Shown here: positions 27,712 to 34,585 of the stretch, one piece after another
Layout: each line of letters starts with the position of its first letter
Position numbering within the stretch: position 1 is the stretch's first letter
Source: Candidatus Gerdarchaeota archaeon
GTDB taxonomy: Archaea; Asgardarchaeota; Heimdallarchaeia; JABLTI01
Reading direction: 5' to 3'
DNA: 64,000 bases
NCBI GenBank assembly: GCA_016840945.1
Contig: JAEORJ010000319.1
Location: forward strand, 20,934-84,933
Program-made: the position numbers and the translations under genes
Notes under the pieces: model-generated
The model's database searches: none
What the model was told of the DNA's origin: nothing
What the model saw: the letters and a program-made list of their open reading frames with translations, nothing else

Positions 27712-28224
27712 ATGCATCTGCCAGATTTTATGAAAAACGAATTTCAGAAAAAAATTGACATTAGACTTTCTACTTTAGATGAAGTACCCAAATTGAAAGA
27801 GATTATTGTAGAAGCCTATACCCCTATAGAATCAATTTTAGGTAGAAAGCCTCGAGGAATGCTTGAAACCGAAGAAAAGGTGCAAACGAGAGTTTTAAAT
27901 AAAACCATCTATTCAGTTCTTTTTGAAGGTGAATTAATTGGTACCTTTACCATTGAGAAAAATGAAGAGGAACAATTAATGGAAGTGCAAAAAGTAGCTC
28001 TAATAACAGAAATGCAAGCTAAAGGTATAGGATCATACATTATGGAATCTGTGGAGCATTTAGTACGTCTAATGGGTGAAAAAGAAGTTATGATTGAGAC
28101 ATATGAAGATCACAAACAATTAGTTGATTTTTACGTTCATCGAGGATACAAAACATTTGATCAAATGCTAAGAAAAGGGAACATAGTATTGATGATGAAG
28201 AAAAGACTCTGGCGTGAGGATTAA
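27712..28224 (+). CDS. GNAT-family N-acetyltransferase
   Basis: The 170-aa protein has the GNAT fold: strand segment SVLFEGELIGTFTIE, then VQKVALITEMQAKGIGSYIMESVE with the Q/R-x-x-G-x-G acetyl-CoA loop (QAKGIGS), and VDFYVHRGYKTFD near the end. Substrate unknown. The ATG at 27712 is preferred because GAGG at 27699-27702 lies 9 bases upstream; in-frame ATG/TTG codons further upstream are possible. It is followed 2 bases later by the MBL gene. Confidence 0.85.
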   Translation: MHLPDFMKNEFQKKIDIRLSTLDEVPKLKEIIVEAYTPIESILGRKPRGMLETEEKVQTRVLNKTIYSVLFEGELIGTFTIEKNEEEQLMEVQKVALITEMQAKGIGSYIMESVEHLVRLMGEKEVMIETYEDHKQLVDFYVHRGYKTFDQMLRKGNIVLMMKKRLWRED

Positions 28225-28226
28225 CA

Positions 28227-28886
28227 ATGGAGATAATACCTGTTCATCATTCAATGTTTAGCTCTAATTGCTTTATTTTACATGAGGAGCAATTATTGAA
28301 GTTATTTATAATTGATATTGGTATGTCTGGTCTTCTAACAAGATACAAATTAAGAAAGACTCTCAAAGAAATTGTAGGGGAGAAGGCTAAAAAGTATCAA
28401 GTTGAAGTTTTTTTGACCCATTCCCATATTGATCATGTTACAGGTGAAAACAATCTAAATATTTTCGATGATATAACATTTAGTTCCAGTAAACAAACTG
28501 CCAAGCATATTAACGCTCGAGATGAAGTAACCTTACTATCAAAATACCATGCATCAATTTCATTTACAGTAGAAAAAACTTACTCTGATAAAGACACTAT
28601 AAAAGTAGGTGAGAATGAATTGATATTCTTAGAAGCACCTGGACATACAGATGGTTCTTCAGTTATTTATGACAAAAATACTGGATCATTATTTTCTGGT
28701 GATGTTGTTTTCAATGGTGGAGTTGGTAGAATGGATCTTCCAACAGGTAATCAGGAGCTAATGATAAAATCATTAGAAAAATTAGCTTCATTAGAAATCA
28801 ACCATTTATACAGTGGACATGGTGATGATTTACATTCTAATGTAGTAGAAAATATACAAGCAATGAAAAGAATGATTTTATTTTAA
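28227..28886 (+). CDS. Metallo-beta-lactamase-fold hydrolase (glyoxalase II-like)
   Basis: The 219-aa protein carries the zinc motif THSHIDHVTG (HxHxDH), then APGHTDGSSVIY, LFSGDVVF and LYSGHGDD, matching glyoxalase II-type hydrolases with two metals. The substrate is probably a thioester but cannot be named. It starts 2 bases after the GNAT stop with GAGG in between, so the two form an operon, closed by a hairpin terminator. Confidence 0.85.
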   Translation: MEIIPVHHSMFSSNCFILHEEQLLKLFIIDIGMSGLLTRYKLRKTLKEIVGEKAKKYQVEVFLTHSHIDHVTGENNLNIFDDITFSSSKQTAKHINARDEVTLLSKYHASISFTVEKTYSDKDTIKVGENELIFLEAPGHTDGSSVIYDKNTGSLFSGDVVFNGGVGRMDLPTGNQELMIKSLEKLASLEINHLYSGHGDDLHSNVVENIQAMKRMILF

Positions 28887-28897
28887 AAAAAAATAGA

Positions 28898-28924
28898 TGA
28901 AGCAAAAAATGCTTCACGTTTTTA
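28898..28924 (+). terminator. Hairpin plus T-run after MBL gene
   Basis: TGAAGC (28898-28903) pairs with GCTTCA (28911-28916), followed by five T at 28919-28923. It sits between the convergent MBL and porB genes. Confidence 0.6.
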
Positions 28925-28926
28925 TC

Positions 28927-29829
28927 TTATTGCCTGATAGCTGCTAAGGAAGTTATAATAGACCATTTGTATTTTATATAATCCTTTAAAGATTGGATTA
29001 ACTCATCACTTATGCCTTTATATCTCCCTTGATATTGTAGATATTCTTCTAATGGTTTTCGCTTTTCAGGATCTTCGTATCGTTTACTTAATGATGAAAG
29101 TTCAATATCACCATTAACTGCTTCCCAGAGTATGTGAGCACCAGTTTCAACTGCTAGCTTTCCAACTTCGATTGTTTTTTCAGCTGGAAAACGCCAACCA
29201 ACAGCACAAGGTGCTTGAAGGTAAATGAATTTGAATCCATCCATCTCTTGTGCTTTACGTAATTTTTCAATGAAATCACGTGGGTAAGAAGTACTAGCTG
29301 TTGCAACATAAGGGAGGTTATGAGTCCACATAATCAATGAGATATCTTTTGGGTAACCAACACGACCATAAGGAGTGGTTGTTGTTCGTGCACCTGGTGG
29401 GGTAGCACCTGATTTCTGAACACCAGTATTACTATAGCTTTCATTTGAATAACAAACATAAATCATATTGTCATTTCGTTCAGCTGCACCAGAGATAGTT
29501 GCTAGACCAATATCAACACTACCACCATCACCAGCCCAAGCAAGGACTGTGGTGTCTGTTTTGCCTTTAATTTGTAAGGCTGCAGAGATACCTGAAGCAG
29601 CAGAAGCTGCAGCTGCAAAAGCGATGTTTAACACTGGAACTGTAATAGCTGATTTGGGATAAGGTCCCTGCCAGACAGAAGTACAACACGCAGGAATGGA
29701 CATAATAGTATTTTCGCCTAAAGCTTTTAGGGCGTAGCGTAAACCGAGGGATGAAGAGCAACCTGCACAAGCAGCATGACCTGGGAGGATTGGTTCTGGT
29801 AATCTTAAGATTTCTTTTGTTGTAACCAT
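28927..29829 (-). CDS. porB: Pyruvate:ferredoxin oxidoreductase, beta subunit
   Basis: The beta subunit binds thiamine diphosphate and a 4Fe-4S cluster and decarboxylates the 2-oxoacid. The 300-aa product shows CAGCSSSLGLRY, CCTSVWQGPYP and the ThDP motif GDGGSVDIGLATISGAAERND followed by YSNESYSNTG, characteristic of pyruvate enzymes. A later Cys (APCAVGW) completes the cluster. GAGGCGAT precedes the ATG. It is the last gene of porGDAB. Confidence 0.95.
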   Translation of the reverse strand: MVTTKEILRLPEPILPGHAACAGCSSSLGLRYALKALGENTIMSIPACCTSVWQGPYPKSAITVPVLNIAFAAAASAASGISAALQIKGKTDTTVLAWAGDGGSVDIGLATISGAAERNDNMIYVCYSNESYSNTGVQKSGATPPGARTTTTPYGRVGYPKDISLIMWTHNLPYVATASTSYPRDFIEKLRKAQEMDGFKFIYLQAPCAVGWRFPAEKTIEVGKLAVETGAHILWEAVNGDIELSSLSKRYEDPEKRKPLEEYLQYQGRYKGISDELIQSLKDYIKYKWSIITSLAAIRQ

Positions 29830-29839
29830 TTTTATCGCC

Positions 29840-31021
29840 TCATTTTAAGGATTCCAAATCCTTTTCAATTAAGTCAGCAGCATATTCTGCTGTGACATCC
29901 ATACCACTGATGCCTTCTATGTGATGGAAAGCTTTTGGATGATTCTTTCCTTCATAGAGAGCTGCCATAGTATCAATTGCGATTATTCCTTTATAACCAT
30001 AAGACGGAGCTCGTTCAATAAAGTGAATTGTTTCAATATTTTTACAGACTTCTATCAAGTCTTCATTTGGAAATGGCCTGAGAACTCGAATCCTGACCAA
30101 GCCAACATTGTAGCCTTTCTTCTTCAACATATCAACAGTTAATTCAATTTCTTCTGCAATAGAAGAATGAGAAACAATTATGTGTTTAGTGTTCTTATCA
30201 ATACCATAAGTTTCGATTAAATCTCCATGGAATCGACCAAATTTTTGTTTAAATTCAGCACAAACATCTTTGATGATTTGTTTTGCTCGATGAGTTGATT
30301 CCATAATATTGAATCGTTTTTCACGATAGTAACTGGGATAGGACAAATTGCTATGGGTAACGGGATTCTTTGGATCTAAAATGAAATGTTTAGGATTATA
30401 GGTTCCAACAAAAGCATCAACATCTTTTTGAGAGGGCATTTCGACTGGTGCATTAGTATGGGAAAGAATATAGGCATCCTGGCAAACAAGAGAGGGCATA
30501 TATACTTGCTCATGTTCACTTACCCGATAAGCCATAAGAATAGTGTCAAAAACTTCTTGAGCATTCTTACAATAGTATTGAATAGTTCCAGAATCTCTGA
30601 GACCCATAGAATCTTGTGTTTGAGCCCAAATAGACCAAGCTGGTGCTAATTCTCTATTAACAATACTTAGAACCACTGGGAGCCTTGCAAGAGCAGCCCA
30701 CCAGACCATTTCAGCCATATATAGTAAACCATGAGCTGAAGTGGATGAGAAGGTTCGTGCACCAGTAGCTGAAGCTCCAACTAAAGCTGCGCCAACACTA
30801 TGCTCGCTTTCTACTTTAATGTAGTTTGCACCCATCTTGCCTTCTTCTACAAAATTAGCTACTTTTTCAACACAATCTGTAGAAGGAGTAATTGGATAAG
30901 CAGCAACAACTTCAACACGAGCCATTTTTGCAGCATAAGCAGCAGCATAATTGCCACTGATAATAAGGGTTTCTGGTTTTTCATTACCAATAGATTTAGG
31001 AAGGTTATTACTTACAGTCAT
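29840..31021 (-). CDS. porA: Pyruvate:ferredoxin oxidoreductase, alpha subunit
   Basis: The alpha subunit of the 2-oxoacid:ferredoxin oxidoreductase contributes the pyrimidine-binding side of the ThDP site. The 393-aa product has AYPITPSTDCVEKVA, KVESEHSVGAALVGASATGARTFSS split over two conserved blocks, and the C-terminal transketolase-like domain VGLVRIRVLRPFPNEDL. GGAGGAG precedes the ATG, and its first base abuts the porD stop. Alternative 2-oxoacids cannot be excluded, but the porB signature favours pyruvate. Confidence 0.95.
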   Translation of the reverse strand: MTVSNNLPKSIGNEKPETLIISGNYAAAYAAKMARVEVVAAYPITPSTDCVEKVANFVEEGKMGANYIKVESEHSVGAALVGASATGARTFSSTSAHGLLYMAEMVWWAALARLPVVLSIVNRELAPAWSIWAQTQDSMGLRDSGTIQYYCKNAQEVFDTILMAYRVSEHEQVYMPSLVCQDAYILSHTNAPVEMPSQKDVDAFVGTYNPKHFILDPKNPVTHSNLSYPSYYREKRFNIMESTHRAKQIIKDVCAEFKQKFGRFHGDLIETYGIDKNTKHIIVSHSSIAEEIELTVDMLKKKGYNVGLVRIRVLRPFPNEDLIEVCKNIETIHFIERAPSYGYKGIIAIDTMAALYEGKNHPKAFHHIEGISGMDVTAEYAADLIEKDLESLK

Positions 31022-31351
31022 TTATTTATTCTCCTCCTGTTCATCCTCAATAAATTCAGTCTCTTTAACCATCTCGATGCAATGTTGAGGACATTCGTTA
31101 GCACATATGCCACATCCCTTACAGTACAAATAATCAATTATTATTTTGCCTTTCTTATTACTTGGATCATTTTCATCCAAAGTGATGCATGGTTCAGGGC
31201 AATAGAGGATGCATATTTCACATCGAGTGCATTTTTCATGATCGATTACAGGTCTAAAGGTTCTCCACAAACCAGTATTTCCTGCTGATCCTTTTGATGG
31301 TTTTGAATTCCATGTTTCTACACAAAAATCATCGTCTTTTGTTTTTGTCAT
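31022..31351 (-). CDS. porD: Pyruvate:ferredoxin oxidoreductase, delta subunit (2x4Fe-4S)
   Basis: The 109-aa product is the ferredoxin-like subunit passing electrons to external ferredoxin. It has two complete cluster motifs: CTRCEICILYCPEPC and CKGCGICANECPQHC, preceded by the family's FRPVIDHEKC. The C-terminus is acidic. It is contiguous with porA and 15 bases downstream of porG. Confidence 0.95.
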   Translation of the reverse strand: MTKTKDDDFCVETWNSKPSKGSAGNTGLWRTFRPVIDHEKCTRCEICILYCPEPCITLDENDPSNKKGKIIIDYLYCKGCGICANECPQHCIEMVKETEFIEDEQEENK

Positions 31352-31366
31352 CTAGATCGTCTCCTT

Positions 31367-31921
31367 TTACTTGTAGGCATGGGTTTCATTAAACCCTCTT
31401 TTAGCCGCTTCTAGGTTTTGATCCCAGATGCGTTGATTCAACTGACTTTTGATTGCATCTAATACTGAATCTAATTTTACTAATCCGGTTGCTTTCGCAA
31501 CTGCTCCGGTCATAATAGTATTTGTAATGTAGCTTTCTGCTACGCGTAATTTTAAATCAATTGCTATTTGTGTTGCATCTACCCAGAATTTTTTGCATTT
31601 CAATTCTGGTGGAAATTCCATTTGTTTATTAGAGTTTACAATCAATGTTGTGTTTTCGGATATTCCTTTCATGTAGAGTATTTTTGGCAAAGCTGGATCT
31701 AACACTGTTACCACTGTTGGATGATAAATTGCCGAATGTCGTTTGATATGTTTATCAGCAATGCGAGTATATGTCTCTACAGGAGCACCTCTTCTTTCAG
31801 CACCGTAGAACGCAAACGCTTGGACAAACTTCCCTTCTGCATGAGCAGCTTCAGCTAAGATTTTTGCTGATGTTACCGCTCCTTGTCCACCTCTACCATG
31901 CCATCTTATTTCTTCAAACAT
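31367..31921 (-). CDS. porG: Pyruvate:ferredoxin oxidoreductase, gamma subunit
   Basis: The gamma subunit binds the CoA-side domain of the complex. The 184-aa product begins with the family hallmark IRWHGRGGQGAVTSAKILAE and contains FYGAERRGAPVETYTRI and NTIMTGAVAKATGL. It is first in the operon, order G-D-A-B as in many archaea. GGTGA precedes the ATG. A GTTAAAAGG TATA-like element lies near 31960-31968 on the minus strand. Confidence 0.95.
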   Translation of the reverse strand: MFEEIRWHGRGGQGAVTSAKILAEAAHAEGKFVQAFAFYGAERRGAPVETYTRIADKHIKRHSAIYHPTVVTVLDPALPKILYMKGISENTTLIVNSNKQMEFPPELKCKKFWVDATQIAIDLKLRVAESYITNTIMTGAVAKATGLVKLDSVLDAIKSQLNQRIWDQNLEAAKRGFNETHAYK

Positions 31922-32068
31922 TTGATAGTCACCATATTACTCAGAGTGTATCATTTTGATTTTCCTTTTAACTCTTTGCTTGTACTTTAAGCAGTTAGTT
32001 TGAGCACTACTACTTTAAATTAGTCCAAAATTCTTTTGGTCGTGTTGAAATGTTCGCTCTGCAAAGGG

Positions 32069-32088
32069 TTAACAGCTCTTACTGTTAA
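32069..32088. other. Perfect 7-bp hairpin between tRNA-Gln and porG
   Basis: TTAACAG and CTGTTAA enclose a 6-nt loop. It lies about 70 bases beyond the tRNA 3' end and about 150 bases upstream of porG on the same strand. It could be a tRNA readthrough terminator or an operator. The rest of the 236-base gap is AT-rich with nothing else I can name. Confidence 0.35.
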
Positions 32089-32157
32089 TTTGAATAATTA
32101 TTTAATGTTTTCCATGAATTGAAGTTATAGCAGTTTTACCTAAAACCAACAGATTTT

Positions 32158-32264
32158 TGGTAGCCTAGGGCGGATTCGAACCGCCGTCCCAGGATTCAGA
32201 GTCCTGGATGATTGACCGATGCGCTTCCTTTGGACCTTCCAAAAAGAATCTACACCACTAGGCT
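32158..32264 (-). tRNA. tRNA-Gln (anticodon CUG), intron in the D-loop, CCA encoded
   Basis: Read on the minus strand the gene has a 7-bp acceptor stem (AGCCTAG with CTAGGCT), an anticodon arm CAGGA-CTCTGAA-TCCTG giving anticodon CUG, a T-arm GCGG-TTCGAAT-CCGC and an encoded CCA at 32160-32158. Acceptor and T-arm sequences fit archaeal tRNA-Gln. The D-arm starts GTGTAG and resumes GGTCAATCAT, but 32 nt intervene where archaeal tRNA-Gln has one. Removing 31 nt restores a normal 73-nt tRNA plus CCA. The anticodon loop itself is uninterrupted. A TATA-like box lies about 35-40 bases upstream. Confidence 0.93.
32219..32249 (-). other. Predicted 31-nt intron in tRNA-Gln D-loop (position about 16/17)
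   Basis: The inserted stretch contains TTTGGA-AGG-TCCAAA as a 6-bp hairpin. Outside it CTT pairs with AAG, and GAT at the 5' exon edge pairs with ATC at the 3' edge, leaving bulges of 1-3 nt: a relaxed bulge-helix-bulge substrate for the archaeal splicing endonuclease. The exact boundary can shift by one nucleotide (the retained base may be A32249 or C32218). Confidence 0.75.
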
Positions 32265-32297
32265 AATATTATCTCAATTCATTCACATTCATTACTA

Positions 32298-32305
32298 CTT
32301 ATAAT
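32298..32305 (-). promoter_or_regulatory. TATA box of tRNA-Gln
   Basis: On the minus strand ATTATAAG lies 34-41 bases upstream of the tRNA 5' end, a spacing consistent with an archaeal TATA box and a short 5' leader removed by RNase P. Confidence 0.5.
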
Positions 32306-32367
32306 AATTATCATAAATAAAAAATAGAGACGAAAAGATTTCGTCTACAGTAAAAAGAAGAAGGTTA

Positions 32368-32718
32368 TTACTCTGTGGGTTGTCTAGCTTTAACCTCTTC
32401 TGGTGTAGAGGTCATATCAACTATTAATTCATTCAAAGTTGGTGGAACAATATCAACTTCTTCTAAATACTCAATAAACCATAAAGCAAGCCTTCTTGGT
32501 TCAAGTGGCATGCCAGTTTTTTCTCTATAGAAATTCATGACTTTTTTAGATACGTCAGCAATGTTGTCGCAATCGAACACTCCTTCTTTATTTCTACCAT
32601 CAAAAATTTCTATTCGAACTTTTAGCTTGGAATTATAATATTTACGATTTGGCGCAAAAGTTAATCTTGCAAGATAATTTGCGGTACCGAAAAATTTCTT
32701 TAGGGTGGTTGTGGGCAT
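32368..32718 (-). CDS. Hypothetical small protein
   Basis: The 116-aa soluble protein (MPTTTLKKFF...) has a predicted beta hairpin around KLKVRIEIFDGRN, an acidic DCDNIADVSKK segment and helices to the end. I recognise no family. The ATG at 32718 is chosen over an in-frame TTG two codons upstream. It lies between the tRNA-Gln gene and a two-TM hypothetical on the same strand. Confidence 0.62.
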   Translation of the reverse strand: MPTTTLKKFFGTANYLARLTFAPNRKYYNSKLKVRIEIFDGRNKEGVFDCDNIADVSKKVMNFYREKTGMPLEPRRLALWFIEYLEEVDIVPPTLNELIVDMTSTPEEVKARQPTE

Positions 32719-32852
32719 AATCAATCACTTATTTATTGTTTATACTAATTATTATCGTTTTATAATCTTTATTCTAAAGGAAATTAAGGTCAGTTTTCCT
32801 ATTATGATTGCTTTCTTATTTAAGGTAAGACTATTAATACTTTTTTCTAAAG

Positions 32853-33353
32853 TTATTCTAATCTCGTCATTGAAGCAGCACGTGATTCTTCTGCTTTTTC
32901 TTCTTCTATATCATCTTCTATTAATAGTGATTCTTTGAATTTCTTTTTTATTGATCGAATTCTAAATGAAGGCATTATCAATCCAAATAAACCTAGTATA
33001 GCTAGAAAACCAGCCAACATAAAAACGAAAACGTTGTTATTACTATTAAAAGCCATATAGAAAAACGGTCCTGACATAAGAAAAGCAATTGCGGAAATAA
33101 ATAATTGTCTAGTGGACATTCGCCCCCAAATCGACAATCTAGCAGTTTTTTCTTTGTTCCTTCCTGCATGTACCTTTAACCAGAAAATTTCACCATAAAT
33201 AGTTGTGACGCCTACTTCTAGTAGAGGTTCGTCTGTTTTAGTTAGCGGTTTTTGCTTAACTTTCGTATTATTGACCTTATACTCAAAAAATTTCTCTGCT
33301 TTTTTTAATGCACGAAATGGCGTAAGGGGGGAATCAAAATCCAATGCTAGCAC
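32853..33353 (-). CDS. Hypothetical two-TM membrane protein
   Basis: The 166-aa protein has a soluble N-terminal part with beta character (EVGVTTIYGEIFWLKVHAGR), two adjacent TM helices at about residues 85-103 and 108-126, and a charged C-terminal tail rich in Lys then Glu. The start is GTG at 33353; a TTG three codons later has better spacing to GGTG and is an alternative. Family unknown. Confidence 0.6.
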   Translation of the reverse strand: MLALDFDSPLTPFRALKKAEKFFEYKVNNTKVKQKPLTKTDEPLLEVGVTTIYGEIFWLKVHAGRNKEKTARLSIWGRMSTRQLFISAIAFLMSGPFFYMAFNSNNNVFVFMLAGFLAILGLFGLIMPSFRIRSIKKKFKESLLIEDDIEEEKAEESRAASMTRLE

Positions 33354-33491
33354 CTAGTAAAAAGATACAAAATATCCCTTATTAAAGTCTATGTAAAATT
33401 TTCCAATAATTTGATATGTTGATTTTCTCTCAATACAGAAGATTTTAAAAGAGGAAATAATTAGTAAAGTCTAGTTTTATGAGGTATCATA

Positions 33492-34565
33492 ATGAAAACA
33501 ATAGCAATCGTGGGACTTGGAAAATGGGGCAAGAACCATGTTCGAAACATTTGTCGCCTTCATGATGAAGGATTTTGCGATAAAGTCGTCATTTGCGACC
33601 AAGATGAAGCCCGTTTGAAAGAAATTGGCGATGTCAATAATGTACCATTGGAAAATCGTTATACCGATTTGGAGAAACTTTTAGAACAAGAGAAACCGGT
33701 TGGGGCTATTTTAGCGATACCCACAGCAATTCACAAAAAAATAGCTTTAAAAGTTCTTGAATACTGTGATATTTTATGTGAAAAACCACTTGCTCCTACG
33801 GTTGAAGATTGTCTTGAAATATCCAAGAAAGCCAAAGAGCATAAAAGGATTATTCAAGTTGGTCATTTAGAACGATACAATCCCGTTATAGTTACACTTA
33901 AGACATTCCTTGAAGAGGAACAAACTGAAGATAAAATCATGCATTTAACTGGACGAAGGATTGGTCCTGGTCCAACAAAACTTGATAGTAAAGATTTAGA
34001 TCCTAATTATCTTGGTTGCGGTCATGATTTCATGGTACACGATGTTGATGTTGTCAACGGTTTACTTGGAAAAATACCCAAAAGAGTAACAGCAACATCT
34101 TGCTATATTGAAGGATTCCCATATGAAGTAGAATTGTTCGCAATTTTCGAATATGAAGGTTTTAAGGACCTAAATGCTGATCCAATATTATTCGATTGCA
34201 GAGCTACTTGGCGAGCATATCCAAATCTTAAACGAAGAAAATTGATTGTTCAAACAGCTAAAGATACGATGACTCTTGACTTTATTTTACAATCAATAAT
34301 TTCTGAGAAGGGTTTAGCTCAACATTCATTAAGTAATTCATTTTCAGATTATCTTGGTGCTTACAGGGCAACAGAGGTTACAAATCATTATTTAGCTGTA
34401 ACCAAGGATCAAGAACCTCTCTATCTCCAGGATAAAGATTTCCTCTCTTGTATTGAAACGCGTAAAAAACCATTAGTTTCAGATATAGAAGGAACAGATG
34501 CAGTAAAATGCGTTGTTGCAGCTATTGAAGCAGCTAAAACTGGTAAAGCAGTAGAAATAAAGTGA
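33492..34565 (+). CDS. Gfo/Idh/MocA-family NAD(P)-dependent oxidoreductase
   Basis: The 357-aa protein begins with a Rossmann motif (IAIVGLGKWGKNHVRNI) and carries the family's catalytic-lysine segment ILCEKPLAPT near residue 96-105. A His/Asp-rich region (CGHDFMVHDVDVVNGLLG) fits the sugar-binding C-domain. Family members oxidise or reduce sugars and inositols. Substrate unknown, and no sugar cluster adjoins. It converges with alaS, 20 bases apart. Confidence 0.85.
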   Translation: MKTIAIVGLGKWGKNHVRNICRLHDEGFCDKVVICDQDEARLKEIGDVNNVPLENRYTDLEKLLEQEKPVGAILAIPTAIHKKIALKVLEYCDILCEKPLAPTVEDCLEISKKAKEHKRIIQVGHLERYNPVIVTLKTFLEEEQTEDKIMHLTGRRIGPGPTKLDSKDLDPNYLGCGHDFMVHDVDVVNGLLGKIPKRVTATSCYIEGFPYEVELFAIFEYEGFKDLNADPILFDCRATWRAYPNLKRRKLIVQTAKDTMTLDFILQSIISEKGLAQHSLSNSFSDYLGAYRATEVTNHYLAVTKDQEPLYLQDKDFLSCIETRKKPLVSDIEGTDAVKCVVAAIEAAKTGKAVEIK

Positions 34566-34585
34566 ATAATCTTCATCCACTTTAT

